The position numbers and the translations under genes were made by a program. DNA of 64,000 bases, taken from assembly GCF_017355915.2 (NCBI RefSeq), contig NZ_JAFEUV020000003.1, positions 62,001-126,000 on the forward strand, given 5' to 3'. The number at the start of each line of letters is the position of its first letter. Within the stretch, counting starts at the first letter, position 1. Positions 51,468 to 61,537 of the stretch are shown here, one piece after another. Source of the stretch: Telluribacter roseus (GTDB lineage Bacteria > Bacteroidota > Bacteroidia > Cytophagales > Spirosomataceae). Under the pieces are notes generated by a model. It was not told the DNA's origin and ran no database searches. It saw only the letters and a program-made list of their open reading frames with translations.

Positions 51468-53897
51468 TTACGCGTCGTCACCATCACTGCTGGCGGATAT
51501 CTTACCAAACTTGTACTGGAAGGTCAGGCCTACGTAGCGGTTGGTGCGTTGCCACAGGGAGTTCTGGGCGTAGGTTTCGGTCCGGAGTTCATTCTTGTAA
51601 ATCCGCGACAGAAGTATATCCTGCATGTTGAACGACAGGGTAGCCTTACGGTCCAGCAGGTCTTTACGAATACCCATATTGGCTACAAATACTCCCTGAC
51701 GGGTACCCTGGGCAATGGCGCGGGGACCGTCGTAGTTGAGGTAAGCCGAGGCACGAACGTCGTAGGGCAGCTGCAGGAAGGCATTGAGGTTGCCCGAGTA
51801 GCTCCAGGTGCGGTTGTCGATACTGGCCGCGGCCGATACGACCTCAGACCGGAATACCCGGCCACTGGCATTGACTTTCAGTTTCGTTCCCAACTGATGC
51901 GATACATCCGTCTCAAAGCCGTAGGCAAGCTCCCGACCCACGTTAGCAAACTGAGTATAGGAGATACCTTCTTCGTCAATAGTACGAAGGCGGGTAATAG
52001 CATTATTGGAATAATCTACGAAGACCGAGGGCCCCCAGCCGCCTTTCTGTTCGTAGTCGGAGTAGCCTACTTCCGCCTTATGCGTAAACTCAGGGCGCAG
52101 GTTAGGATTACCGGTCTGGATATTACGAGGGTCCGATATATCGGTGAAAGGGTTCAGCCAGTCGGCCTGTGGGCGCTGTACCCGGCGACTGTAGTTGAGC
52201 TTGAGCTGTCGTTCGTCGTCCAGTTTGCGGGTGAGCGCCAGCGAAGGTACCAGGTTGAGGAAGTGCACCGAAAAGTCCTGCCCGCGGCTGATCTGGTCGA
52301 TGTGCTGCGTAGCATCGATGAGGCGAAGGCCCCCGCGTATGCCCCACAGGTCGCTCTTCTGGGTAAAGGTCATGTAGCCGGTATGGATGGCATCGGAGTA
52401 CCCAAATTCATTACTGATGTTGTTATCCAGTGCATACCGATCCAGAAGTACATCGTAGGTATAGAAGGCGTTGTTATTCTGGCGGCTGTTGAGGCGGGTG
52501 CGTAAGCCTACCTCCAGGGTAGCCTTGGTCGTTACCGGCCAGGTGTAGTCCGTATTCAGAAACAGGGACTGGCGGTTGTTGTCGCGCAGGTTCTGCTGGC
52601 GACGGACCAGTTCTTCGGCGGCGCTGCGCTGGTCAAACTCTGAGTACCCATCGGAGCCTCCCTCGGAGTAGTTGGCTGTAAAGGTAAGTACATGGTCATT
52701 ATCGCTGAACACGCGGCGGTAATCAATGTTGGCGCTAAGGTTATTGCCGATGGTGTTGCCGTTGGCCGTACGGTCAAACTGCTGAATAAGCTCTCCGCCA
52801 GGCAGGCGCGTTTCGTTGTTGTTGAAGCTGTTGGTGGAGTTGTTGTCCTTCGAGTAGTTGATTGCGGCTGAGATGCTGTTCTTTTCGTTGATATCGTAGC
52901 TGACGCCCAGGCGGCCAAAGAGGTTCTGGTTACGATCCCTGCCGTTACCCGTTTGTTGCAGCAGAGTAGTAGTTTCGCCCAGGAAGTTTTCCCGATCGAG
53001 TGAGCGGCGGTACATCCACACACGCTGCTGCGCATTGCCCGAAGCCCGCAGGCCCCACTTGCCGCTCTTGTAGCTGATATAGCCCGAGGCGTTGTTGTTC
53101 CAGTCGTTGGCGACGCTGGCCCGCATGCTGCCGTTGATACCCCGTATGCGTGTTTTCTTGGTAATGATATCAATCACCCCCGACGCGCCTTCGCCTTCGT
53201 ACTTGGCTGAGGGAGTAGTCATGACATCAATGCGTTCAATCAGCTCAGCCGGGAACGACTGCAGTACCGTAGGCAGGTCGTTGCCATACAGGGTAGAGGG
53301 CTTACCGTCTATCAGTACGATCACGTTGCCCTTGCCACGCAGCATCGGTGTTCCGTTCTCATCCAGCGATACCGAAGGTATTTTTTCCAGAATTTCGCTG
53401 GCGTTGTTGCTGGTAGCGAGCAGGTCTTTGCCTATGTTGATGATCTTCTTGTCAATATCGTTGACGATCATCGTCTTTTCGCCCCGTACTACTACTTCGT
53501 TCAGGCTTTGTACCGCCGAGGCCAGTCTGATTATCCCCAGGTCGGTGGTGCCGGCTTCGGTGGCTATATTTACGTTAGGAACAAACTGCGTGTCGTAGCC
53601 CATCAGGGTAATTCGGATCAGGTAATGGCCGGGAGGAGTATTGGGAATGATAAACACCCCATTTTCATCGGCGGTAGTACCGGTCACGACGGTCGAGTCG
53701 GTGCGGAGCAGAGCCACGGTGGCAAAGCTGGCCGGTGTGTTGGTACTGTTTCCTTCTACTACTTTTCCAATAATTTTTCCCTGATCCTTACGGTTTTCTT
53801 TGGTTGGTTTGCGGTTAATTCCCGCCACTGCATCCATAGTTGGGGAGGCCAATACCAGCGCACCCACCAATCCAAAGCATCTTAGTCCCTTTTTCAC
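51468..53897 (-). CDS. TonB-dependent receptor-like outer-membrane protein with N-terminal carboxypeptidase-regulatory domain
   Basis: An 809-residue outer-membrane receptor. A signal peptide (to about residue 25) precedes a carboxypeptidase-regulatory-like beta-sandwich (about 38-120; GKVVEGNSTNTPASFATVALL). The plug follows with LNEVVVRGEK and VLIDGKPSTLYGNDLPTVLQSFPAELIERIDV, and then GEGASGVIDIITKK. A 22-stranded barrel of the OMP_b-brl_3 type continues to GLTFQYKFGK near the end. No SusD partner gene is adjacent, so it is not a classical SusCD pair. Substrate unknown. It ends in an acidic tail. Confidence 0.9.
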   Translation of the reverse strand: MKKGLRCFGLVGALVLASPTMDAVAGINRKPTKENRKDQGKIIGKVVEGNSTNTPASFATVALLRTDSTVVTGTTADENGVFIIPNTPPGHYLIRITLMGYDTQFVPNVNIATEAGTTDLGIIRLASAVQSLNEVVVRGEKTMIVNDIDKKIINIGKDLLATSNNASEILEKIPSVSLDENGTPMLRGKGNVIVLIDGKPSTLYGNDLPTVLQSFPAELIERIDVMTTPSAKYEGEGASGVIDIITKKTRIRGINGSMRASVANDWNNNASGYISYKSGKWGLRASGNAQQRVWMYRRSLDRENFLGETTTLLQQTGNGRDRNQNLFGRLGVSYDINEKNSISAAINYSKDNNSTNSFNNNETRLPGGELIQQFDRTANGNTIGNNLSANIDYRRVFSDNDHVLTFTANYSEGGSDGYSEFDQRSAAEELVRRQQNLRDNNRQSLFLNTDYTWPVTTKATLEVGLRTRLNSRQNNNAFYTYDVLLDRYALDNNISNEFGYSDAIHTGYMTFTQKSDLWGIRGGLRLIDATQHIDQISRGQDFSVHFLNLVPSLALTRKLDDERQLKLNYSRRVQRPQADWLNPFTDISDPRNIQTGNPNLRPEFTHKAEVGYSDYEQKGGWGPSVFVDYSNNAITRLRTIDEEGISYTQFANVGRELAYGFETDVSHQLGTKLKVNASGRVFRSEVVSAAASIDNRTWSYSGNLNAFLQLPYDVRASAYLNYDGPRAIAQGTRQGVFVANMGIRKDLLDRKATLSFNMQDILLSRIYKNELRTETYAQNSLWQRTNRYVGLTFQYKFGKISASSDGDDA

Positions 53898-54152
53898 AAG
53901 TATTGTATTTTTAAAGTTGGTTACATAGTAGCTCCTGGGTTACTTCCTTCTTCCCCTCTTGCCCGTTTCTCCTGATGTATACCCCGCTTCGTATTAAATA
54001 GTTTTGAATATATAAGGTACCCTCCTTCGGATATATACCTGCTTCGGAGGGAAAAAATATAAAAAAAGAAAGATAGGTGGTATTTTTAAGGAAAGTAGCC
54101 TTTATTTGAATTTATTTTAAATTATTTTAATAATATCTCCCTAATCTAATCC

Positions 54153-55793
54153 ATGAAACACATTATTACTACAGTGCTCCTGTGTCTGAGCCTGACGGCA
54201 GCCTGGGCGCAGTACAACATCCTGCCCCGGCCTTCGCAGCTGACACCGGGTAAAGGTGAGCTGGTGATTACCTCCCGAACTACGGTAGGAGCCCCGACCG
54301 ATGAGCGCTGGAGCCACGTAGCCCGCCTGTTTGCTGATCAGCTTGCAACAGCCAGTGGTCTGAAAGTAAAGATGACAAACGGGAAGGGTACCATTACTTT
54401 TCAGCCCTCTAAAGATGCCTCTCTGGGGCCGGAAGGGTACAAGCTGAACGTGACGCCGAAGCAGATACTCATTGAGGCTACTACGGCTAAGGGAGCCTTC
54501 TACGGTATGCAGTCGTTGCTGCAGTTGCTGCCCGTGGAGGTATTCAGCCCCCAGGCGGTGAGCGGTGTGAAGTGGGCCGTTCCGGCGGTAAGTGTTAGAG
54601 ATGTACCCCGCTACGAGTACCGCGGCATGCACCTGGACGTGGCTCGTCACTTCATGCCCGTTGACTTTATCAAGAAGTACATCGACCTGATGGCCCTCCA
54701 CAAGCAGAACCAGTTTCACTGGCACCTGACCGAAGACCAGGGCTGGCGCATCGAGATCAAGAAGTACCCCAAGCTGACCGAAATTGGCTCAAAGCGTAAG
54801 GAGACTATGATGGGCCACTACGGTGATAAGAAGTGGGACGGACAGCCCTACGGCGGGTTCTATACTCAGGATGAAGTGCGCGAAGTAGTTAAGTACGCGC
54901 AGGACCGTTTTGTAAACGTAATTCCTGAGATCGAGATGCCCGGCCACTCCGTGGCGGCACTGGCCGCGTACCCGCAGTATGGTAATAATCCCGACAAGAT
55001 CTACGAAGTAAGTACTACCTGGGGCGTGATGGATGATATATACATGCCCCACGAGGAGACATTCCTGTTCCTGCAGGATATCCTGACGGAGGTGATCGAC
55101 CTGTTCCCCAGCGAGTACATCCACATCGGAGGCGACGAAGCACCTAAGAAGCAGTGGAAGGAAAGCCGCTTTGCGCAGGAACTGATCAAAAAGCATGACC
55201 TGAAAGACGAGCACGGGCTGCAGAGTTACTTCATCCAGCGCATTGACAAGTTTATCACGTCCAAAGGCCGCAAGATGATCGGCTGGGATGAGATTCTGGA
55301 AGGAGGGCTTTCACCTAATGCCATCGTCATGAGCTGGCGGGGTACCGAAGGAGGTATTGCCGCGGCTAAGGAGCGGCACCAGGCCATCATGACACCCGGC
55401 GGTTTCTGCTACCTCGACCACTACCAGGCCGATCCCAAGACCCAGCCCGTAGCGTTCGGTGGCTTCACTGACCTGGCCAAGTCGTACTCGTATGAGCCTA
55501 CACCCACGGAGCTGTCGGCCGAGGAGGCGAAGTACATACTGGGTGTACAGGGTAACGTATGGACGGAGTACATGAAAACACCTGCCTACGTAGAGTACAT
55601 GGTGTGGCCACGCGCCATTGCCCTGGCCGAGGTGGGCTGGACGCCCAAGGACAAGAAAGACTTTGAGGATTTCAGCAAGCGCTGGGATGTACACAAGAAG
55701 CGCCTCGACCTCCTGAAGGTTAACTACTTCGGTGCTCCGATCAACGATCAGTTTCAGTACCAGTGGCCGCTAAAGAAGGCTGCTAAGAAATAG
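54153..55793 (+). CDS. Beta-N-acetylhexosaminidase (GH20)
   Basis: A 546-residue exported glycoside hydrolase that removes terminal N-acetylglucosamine or N-acetylgalactosamine residues. A signal peptide (MKHIITTVLLCLSLTAAWAQ) precedes the GH20b domain (NILPRPSQLTPGKGELVI to about 145). The TIM barrel follows, with YRGMHLDVARHFMP, NQFHWHLTEDQGWRIEI and the catalytic pair Asp-Glu in IHIGGDEAPK (near 324-331). VWPRAIALAEVGWT closes the barrel. It is probably periplasmic and may serve chitin-derived or peptidoglycan-derived sugars. The TonB receptor is divergent from it across a 255-bp gap. Confidence 0.93.
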   Translation: MKHIITTVLLCLSLTAAWAQYNILPRPSQLTPGKGELVITSRTTVGAPTDERWSHVARLFADQLATASGLKVKMTNGKGTITFQPSKDASLGPEGYKLNVTPKQILIEATTAKGAFYGMQSLLQLLPVEVFSPQAVSGVKWAVPAVSVRDVPRYEYRGMHLDVARHFMPVDFIKKYIDLMALHKQNQFHWHLTEDQGWRIEIKKYPKLTEIGSKRKETMMGHYGDKKWDGQPYGGFYTQDEVREVVKYAQDRFVNVIPEIEMPGHSVAALAAYPQYGNNPDKIYEVSTTWGVMDDIYMPHEETFLFLQDILTEVIDLFPSEYIHIGGDEAPKKQWKESRFAQELIKKHDLKDEHGLQSYFIQRIDKFITSKGRKMIGWDEILEGGLSPNAIVMSWRGTEGGIAAAKERHQAIMTPGGFCYLDHYQADPKTQPVAFGGFTDLAKSYSYEPTPTELSAEEAKYILGVQGNVWTEYMKTPAYVEYMVWPRAIALAEVGWTPKDKKDFEDFSKRWDVHKKRLDLLKVNYFGAPINDQFQYQWPLKKAAKK

Positions 55794-55822
55794 GATCAGA
55801 TACTACTGGTAATACGGGAGAA

Positions 55823-55855
55823 GGGGAGCTGCTGAGCGGCTCCCCTCTCTGTTTC
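55823..55855 (+). terminator. Weak terminator after the hexosaminidase gene
   Basis: A 7-bp stem ggggagc/gctcccc, followed by a pyrimidine-rich tail with few consecutive T. Confidence 0.5.
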
Positions 55856-55880
55856 AAACCAGAGTGGACGATCGGTTGTT

Positions 55881-55914
55881 GTGACTTAATATACAATGTG
55901 ACTTAATATACAAT
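55881..55914 (+). repeat. Perfect 17-bp tandem duplication upstream of msrB
   Basis: The unit gtgacttaatatacaat occurs twice with no spacer, 26 bp before the msrB start codon. It lies where a promoter or operator would be expected. Confidence 0.85.
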
Positions 55915-55940
55915 AGGATATCAAACGTACTGTTAATACT

Positions 55941-56381
55941 ATGAACTGGAATGATGTGCTGGACTATGCCAGCAAAGGAAGTCCCGAGCCACCGCGCCGG
56001 GTAGAAAAAACCGAAGAAGAGTGGAAGGGATTGCTATCGCCGGAAGAGTACTTCGTGACCCGGCAGAAGGGTACTGAGCGGGCCTTCGTGGGGGAGTACT
56101 GTCATCGCCACGATCCCGGCCTGTATGCGTGCCGCTGCTGCGGCACCCCCTTGTTCGACTCTACCGTAAAGTTTGAGTCGGGTACGGGCTGGCCGAGCTT
56201 TACGGAGCCGGTGTCGCAGGATGCAATCAAGTACGAGATGGATACCAGCTACGGCATGCGGCGCGTGGAGGTTATGTGCAACGTGTGCGACTGCCACCTG
56301 GGGCACGTGTTTCCGGACGGGCCGCCGCCCTCAGGGCTACGCTTCTGTGTTAATTCTATCTCTATTCTGAAACAGGATTAG
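55941..56381 (+). CDS. msrB: Peptide-methionine (R)-S-oxide reductase
   Basis: A 146-residue MsrB that repairs the R epimer of methionine sulfoxide. Zinc-binding pairs are at Cys64/Cys67 (CRCCGTPLF) and Cys113/Cys116 (CNVCDCHLGHVF). The catalytic Cys136 is in RFCVNS. SGTGWPSF is the usual signature. No signal peptide, so cytosolic. Extra cysteines at 54, 66 and 118 are unusual for the core and might supply the resolving Cys. A tandem repeat lies in its promoter region. Confidence 0.94.
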   Translation: MNWNDVLDYASKGSPEPPRRVEKTEEEWKGLLSPEEYFVTRQKGTERAFVGEYCHRHDPGLYACRCCGTPLFDSTVKFESGTGWPSFTEPVSQDAIKYEMDTSYGMRRVEVMCNVCDCHLGHVFPDGPPPSGLRFCVNSISILKQD

Positions 56382-56406
56382 GGTATAGAAACAGGTACTT
56401 TTAATC

Positions 56407-57174
56407 CTAAAGCTGCTTTCTCTCTGGTGGAGGAGGCAGCTTTTCTTCTTTAGCCCTGGCTTCGAACCAGCGCATCCGGTAGGCATTGATCGCGGTAGTA
56501 CCCAGGCTATCGATGAGCCGGTAGTTAACTACCAGCCCTACCGCAGCCCCCACACCCGGTATCAGCTGCGCCATCTTCGCCAGATCTATATAGTCACGGT
56601 ACTCGAGCTGGAAGGTGAGCCAGTCAAACTGGTTGATGTCCTGGGGGAGTTGTTTGCAATGCTCATCCCAGTTTACTATTTGCTGATATACCTCCCGCCG
56701 TCGCTCCTGACTCGAAAAAGCCAGTTGAAAAATGTGCAGGATAAAGAGCCGCTCGCGGTAGTCATCCACGGAGTGTCCGTACAGGGCTGCTATCTCGAAG
56801 AGCATCTTCATCTTGATACCCAGCAGGAGCGGAAAGTCCGCTACGGCCAGCCAGAAACCCCCGGCCCCCGTTACGGCCCCTTCGGTAGCTCCCGCTTTCT
56901 TATAAAAATCAATGCGCTGCCGGACTGTAGCTTCACAAGATTGCAGCCGGCATTCTGTAGCCGGAGCGCGGGTAGTAAAGCCAGCTCCGTACAGCACCGC
57001 CCGGGTCATCTGCTTGATGGCAGCCGTCACGGCCTGATGTACCTTATCGGGTATGATGCGGTTGATCCGGCGCTGCATGGCCTTGGCCAGGCGGTTGGCT
57101 GTTGAAGGCGGTTTCTGCATTTTGTGTTGCCACTGCTGCAACTCCTGCTGGATTACCTGCTCGTAAAGGGGCAT
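56407..57174 (-). CDS. EcsC-family protein
   Basis: A 255-residue protein of the EcsC family. The core has AGATEGAVTGAGGFWLAVADFPLLLGIKMKMLFEIAALYG, the family hallmark, and then RLFILHIFQLAFSS, QLIPGVGAAVGLVVNYRLIDSLGTTAINAYRMRW. Two stretches are hydrophobic enough for membrane association. EcsC is named after a Bacillus locus linked to secretion and processing, but the molecular role is not established. It is convergent with msrB with a 25-bp gap. Confidence 0.82.
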   Translation of the reverse strand: MPLYEQVIQQELQQWQHKMQKPPSTANRLAKAMQRRINRIIPDKVHQAVTAAIKQMTRAVLYGAGFTTRAPATECRLQSCEATVRQRIDFYKKAGATEGAVTGAGGFWLAVADFPLLLGIKMKMLFEIAALYGHSVDDYRERLFILHIFQLAFSSQERRREVYQQIVNWDEHCKQLPQDINQFDWLTFQLEYRDYIDLAKMAQLIPGVGAAVGLVVNYRLIDSLGTTAINAYRMRWFEARAKEEKLPPPPERKQL

Positions 57175-57549
57175 GGCTAAAGGAATTATAGGTTACTATT
57201 TGAATACGAATAAACTTATAATATATTAGTAGGCAAATACCTAAGTGCCTGTTGTTGCCGGAGTTCCGGCCTTAGGCTTAGCTGTACAGTAGCGCGAATG
57301 AGTACGGTGGCAAGGCTACTCTTCCTGTAGAAAAGTAGTATTGCATGAGTTTGGTTCGAGATTCAGCTCTGCATTACATAGTTAGTACCCCGATCAGTTA
57401 GATCAATACCTACCTCCCATTTCCACTCCTTACTCCACTTCTGATGCGATCCGCCTAATGACGGACCGGCAGGGCCGTTTGTCTATGGCTGCATCAGCAA
57501 GGGCTGAGCACATTGCTAATACTATATTTTATATCTAAATCCTGTACCT
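57175..57549. other. Divergent intergenic region between the EcsC gene and the metalloprotease gene
   Basis: I see no gene, no RNA signature and no exact TAnnTTTG promoter on either strand. The stretch must hold promoters for both divergent genes. Confidence 0.4.
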
Positions 57550-60153
57550 ATGTCAACACTATTCAGAACAGGTGTGTGTATTGCCACTTTGGCAGCCTGC
57601 GTAGTAACGGTCCCGCTTACCGGTGCTCATGCACAAGCACGTAAGGAGAAGAAGAAAGAGGAGAAAGAGGCAGCACCGGCGGCCACCGCCGACAAAAAAG
57701 AGGCCCCTCCCAAGAAACTCGCCGATGTAATCAAGAAATGCAAGGAGTACCCGGGCCTATTTACCATGTACCAGGATACCACCAACGGAACGGCCTACCT
57801 GCTGGTGCGCAACGATCAGGTAGATAAGGAGTACATCTACTTCAATCATGTGACGGATGGGGTACTCGACGCGGGCTACTTCAGGGGCGCGTACGGCGAC
57901 AACGGGGTCTTCTCGATCCGGCGCTACTTTGACCGCATGGAGCTGATCGGGGAGAATACCTCCTTCTACTTTGATAAGGACAATGCGCTCAAGCGGGCCG
58001 AGGGAGCCAATATCAACCGTCCGATCATAGCCAGTCAGAAAATCGAAGCACAAAATGATGAGAAGACGGCCTTCCTCATTAAGGCTGACGATATTTTCCT
58101 GGGAGAAGTACTGGGGCAGATCAAGCCATCTCCCAACCCCAACAGCAAGCCCGGGCAGTCGTTTGATCTGGGAAAATTAAGTAAAGAGAAAACCAAGACC
58201 TCGGCCATCCGGAACTACCCGGAGAATACGGATATCGTGGTAGAGTATGCGTTTGAGAACCCGTACCCCGTCAAGTATGGCTCCAGCGCCGTAACCGACA
58301 GCCGTAACGTAGTGGTAAAGGTACAGCACAGCCTGATCCAGATGCCGCAGAACGACTACCAGCCGCGCCGCGACGACCCACGGATAGGGTACTTCAGCGA
58401 CAAGGTTACCGACATGACCAGTCCGGAGGTAACGCCCTACCGCGATCTGATCCACCGCTGGCACCTGGTCAAGAAAGACCCTACCGCTGCTCTGTCGGAG
58501 CCCGTGGAGCCCATTGTCTGGTGGATAGAGAATACTACGCCACTTGAACTGCGTCCTACGATCAAGGCCGCCACCCTCCAGTGGAACAAAGCCTTTGAAA
58601 AAGCCGGATTTAAAAATGCCGTGGTGGTCAAAGAGCAGCCGGATGATGCCACCTGGGACGCCGGTGATATGCGTTACAATGTACTGCGCTGGACCTCCTC
58701 GCCCATACCTCCTTTTGGTGGCTACGGTCCCAGCTTCGTCAACCCCCGTACCGGCCAGATCCTAGGCGCCGACATCATGCTGGAGTACGTATTTGTTACC
58801 AACCGCCTGCAGTCGGGTAAGGTATTCAATAGCGCAGCGCTGGGGCTGGAAGAAGCCGAGGTACAGCAAATGGGCAACCGACATTTCTGTACGCTGGGTA
58901 GTACCCTGCATCAGAACAACCTCTTTGGTATGCAGATGATGGATGCCCTGGGCGGCTCGGGTATTGAAGTAGAAAAGGATGAGATGCTCAAGCAGTCGCT
59001 GTACTTCCTGGTATTGCATGAGGTAGGGCATACCCTGGGGCTGAACCACAACATGAAGGCCAGTCAGATGATCCACCACAAGGACATCCACGACCGTACC
59101 CGGGCGGAGCAGGCAGGGCTCACCGGTTCGGTAATGGACTACCCGGCGGTTAACTACAGCCTGGACCGGACTAAACAAGGGTACTACTACACTACCCAGC
59201 CCGGCCCTTACGACCTGTGGGTAATTGAGTACGGCTATGCTCCCGTGGATGAGGCGCAGCTACGCCGGATACTGGCCCGCTCCACCGAGCCGGCCCTTAT
59301 GTTTGGCAACGACGCCGATGATATGCGCGCCCCCGGCAAAGGTATCGATCCCCGGGTCATGATCAACGATATGTCGGGTGATGCCATCGGCTACGCAGTA
59401 GATCGGGTAGAGCTGGTGAAGAAAGCCTATCCTACCCTCCGCAAGAAGCTCATCACCAGCGACCAGTCGTTCCATGAGCTACGCAATGCCTACCTGGTAC
59501 TTACCGGCGAGCAGGCCAACAGCCTGCGCATCATCAGCCGGTACATCGGCGGTATCTACGTAGATCGTGCCTATAACAACCAGACCGGAGCTACCCAACC
59601 CTTTACCCCCGTACCGGCCTCTGAGCAGAAGCGGGCCATGAAGGCACTGGCCCAGCTGGGCTTTGCTCCCGATGCTTTTAACGTACCGGACGGTATCTAT
59701 GCCTATCTGCAGACGCAGCGCCGGGGATTTGATCATTTTGGCAGCAACGAAGATCCGCAGATACACGGCCGCGTCCTGATGATTCACCAGGACCTGCTGA
59801 ATCAGCTGATGCACAAAAACGTGTGGGAGCGCATTACCAACACCCAGCTCTACGGCAACGGCTACAACCTGAATAGCTTCGCCAGCGACCTCACCGAGGC
59901 TATCTTTAAAGCTGATATGAATAAATCGGTCAATACCATGCGCCAGAATCTGCAGCAGGAGTACGTAGACCGGCTGGCAGGTATCATGCAGGGTAAGGAG
60001 TACGATCACGTAGCCCGCACCACCGCTTTTGGTCAGCTAAAAGCCATACAGACGATGCTCGCTACCGCTAAAACGGACGATGCGGCTACCCGCACCCACC
60101 GTGATTATCTGAAATACAAAATTGAGACGGCCCTCGAGACAAAGAAAAGCTGA
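57550..60153 (+). CDS. Secreted zinc-dependent metalloprotease (DUF5117/DUF5118-type)
   Basis: An 867-residue exported protein with a signal peptide (to about residue 29, ending AHAQA). A Lys/Glu/Ala-rich segment (residues 30-55) comes next. The N-terminal part (about 60-330) resembles the DUF5118/DUF5117 modules of large Bacteroidota metalloproteases. The catalytic site HEVGHTLGLNHNMKAS (near 490-505) is the HExGHxxGxxH zinc motif of metzincins, with a Met-turn candidate in GSVMDYPAVN about 40 residues on. A mixed helical C-terminal part completes it. It probably acts on proteins in the periplasm or at the cell surface; substrate unknown. Confidence 0.87.
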   Translation: MSTLFRTGVCIATLAACVVTVPLTGAHAQARKEKKKEEKEAAPAATADKKEAPPKKLADVIKKCKEYPGLFTMYQDTTNGTAYLLVRNDQVDKEYIYFNHVTDGVLDAGYFRGAYGDNGVFSIRRYFDRMELIGENTSFYFDKDNALKRAEGANINRPIIASQKIEAQNDEKTAFLIKADDIFLGEVLGQIKPSPNPNSKPGQSFDLGKLSKEKTKTSAIRNYPENTDIVVEYAFENPYPVKYGSSAVTDSRNVVVKVQHSLIQMPQNDYQPRRDDPRIGYFSDKVTDMTSPEVTPYRDLIHRWHLVKKDPTAALSEPVEPIVWWIENTTPLELRPTIKAATLQWNKAFEKAGFKNAVVVKEQPDDATWDAGDMRYNVLRWTSSPIPPFGGYGPSFVNPRTGQILGADIMLEYVFVTNRLQSGKVFNSAALGLEEAEVQQMGNRHFCTLGSTLHQNNLFGMQMMDALGGSGIEVEKDEMLKQSLYFLVLHEVGHTLGLNHNMKASQMIHHKDIHDRTRAEQAGLTGSVMDYPAVNYSLDRTKQGYYYTTQPGPYDLWVIEYGYAPVDEAQLRRILARSTEPALMFGNDADDMRAPGKGIDPRVMINDMSGDAIGYAVDRVELVKKAYPTLRKKLITSDQSFHELRNAYLVLTGEQANSLRIISRYIGGIYVDRAYNNQTGATQPFTPVPASEQKRAMKALAQLGFAPDAFNVPDGIYAYLQTQRRGFDHFGSNEDPQIHGRVLMIHQDLLNQLMHKNVWERITNTQLYGNGYNLNSFASDLTEAIFKADMNKSVNTMRQNLQQEYVDRLAGIMQGKEYDHVARTTAFGQLKAIQTMLATAKTDDAATRTHRDYLKYKIETALETKKS

Positions 60154-60173
60154 CCTGGGTAGTAACAAGCCGG

Positions 60174-60202
60174 AGCGCCACTTAGTGATAGGTGGCGCTT
60201 TG
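60174..60202 (+). terminator. Hairpin after the metalloprotease gene
   Basis: An 8-bp stem agcgccac/gtggcgct with a 10-nt loop; only a short T-rich tail. Confidence 0.5.
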
Positions 60203-60432
60203 GTGCTTAAGTACAATTCCGGGTGCAGGTCAATTCGGATACTGATAGGGGAGTAAAGGGTGTTAATTCAAAGGGGTCGTGCTTGGTAAGGCGTGGCATA
60301 TGCGTATAAAAGGCTGCTTTTATAAGAAATGTCGTTTAACCATAGTTAGGGCAGGCTGTTTTATAAAAAATATACTATCCGGAATGAAAAAATAAATCCC
60401 CTAACAATCGTTTTCACATCCCCCGAACCTTC

Positions 60433-60440
60433 TATTTTTG
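60433..60440 (+). promoter_or_regulatory. -7 element (TATTTTTG) directly before pyrD
   Basis: An exact TAnnTTTG ends only 4 nt before the pyrD ATG, with TTTTC at 60411-60415 as a weak -33. If used, transcription would start at or beside the A of the start codon and the mRNA would be leaderless. Confidence 0.45.
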
Positions 60441-60444
60441 CGGT

Positions 60445-61491
60445 ATGTACAAACGTCTTTTGCTTCCCCTCCTCTTTCTGCTTGACCCCGAGCAGGTACA
60501 TCATTTTGTGTGTGATGCCCTCCGGTTTTTTTATCGTTTGCCGCTGGTGCCCGGCCTGATGCGGAAGCTCTTTGTATATGAGCATCCATCCCTGGTACAG
60601 GAAGTAGCCGGTTTGCGGTTCCGTAATCCGGTAGGACTGGCCGCGGGCTTTGATAAAAATGCTGAGCTGGTGGATGAAATGGCGGCGCTGGGATTTGGGT
60701 ACGTAGAGATAGGTACCGTTACGCCCCGCCCGCAGTCCGGCAACGACCGGCCGCGCCTGTTCCGTCTGAAGGCTGACCGCGCCCTCATCAACCGCATGGG
60801 GTTCAACAATAAGGGAGCTTCGGTAGCGGCCGCTAAGCTTAAGGCACGGAAATCGGACATATTGGTAGGGGGAAATATCGGTAAGAACAAGGTCACCCCC
60901 AACGAGCAGGCGCTGGACGACTACATCGCCTGCTTTCATGAGTTGTACGAGGTGGTGGATTACTTTGTAGTCAACGTAAGCTCACCCAATACACCGGGGC
61001 TACGTGACCTGCAGGAAAAAGAACCACTCATGCACCTGCTTCGGGAGCTGCAGACCCTGAACCTGACCAAACCCAAAGCCAAGCCTATCTTTCTGAAGAT
61101 AGCGCCCGATCTGAATCAGAGCCAACTGGATGATATCATTGATATAGTAAAAGAAACAAAGATTGCGGGAGTGATTGCCACCAATACGACTATAGTACGT
61201 AAAGGACTGACTACACCGGCCGAAGAAGTGGACAACATAGGGGCGGGTGGCCTGAGCGGGGAGCCGCTCCGATACCGTTCCACTGAGGTTATTCGTTATC
61301 TTTGTAGTAAATCGGAGAATGCTTTCCCTGTCATTGGCGTGGGAGGAATAGCATCTCCTGCCGATGCACTCGAAAAAATAAAGGCCGGAGCCTCCCTGGT
61401 GCAGGTATATACCGGTTTTATATACGAAGGTCCGGGCCTGGCCCGCCGTATCTGCAAAGCATTAGTCTCGGCAAATGAGCCTCGCGCCTGA
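60445..61491 (+). CDS. pyrD: Dihydroorotate dehydrogenase (quinone), class 2
   Basis: A 348-residue membrane-associated flavoprotein of pyrimidine synthesis that oxidises dihydroorotate and reduces quinone. The N-terminal amphipathic/hydrophobic helix ([20 protein letters not shown]) is the class 2 membrane-association domain. [12 protein letters not shown] and [10 protein letters not shown] are the FMN and substrate motifs. The catalytic Ser180 lies in [30 protein letters not shown] and [11 protein letters not shown] close the FMN phosphate site. The N-terminus beginning MYK matches the family, fixing the start only 4 nt after a promoter-like box. ftsK follows 46 bp downstream. Confidence 0.96.
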   Translation: MYKRLLLPLLFLLDPEQVHHFVCDALRFFYRLPLVPGLMRKLFVYEHPSLVQEVAGLRFRNPVGLAAGFDKNAELVDEMAALGFGYVEIGTVTPRPQSGNDRPRLFRLKADRALINRMGFNNKGASVAAAKLKARKSDILVGGNIGKNKVTPNEQALDDYIACFHELYEVVDYFVVNVSSPNTPGLRDLQEKEPLMHLLRELQTLNLTKPKAKPIFLKIAPDLNQSQLDDIIDIVKETKIAGVIATNTTIVRKGLTTPAEEVDNIGAGGLSGEPLRYRSTEVIRYLCSKSENAFPVIGVGGIASPADALEKIKAGASLVQVYTGFIYEGPGLARRICKALVSANEPRA

Positions 61492-61537
61492 TGTGACGTT
61501 TCGATTAGAGAGAAATTTGTAAATCATTATTGCTACA

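Noticed and set aside
51447-52505. 352-codon open frame on the plus strand opposite the TonB receptor gene
   Set aside because: It is antisense to an intact receptor and starts inside a strong terminator; no motif supports a protein.
55881-55914. Reading the tandem 17-bp repeat as a CRISPR remnant
   Set aside because: There is no spacer between units, only two copies, and no cas genes.
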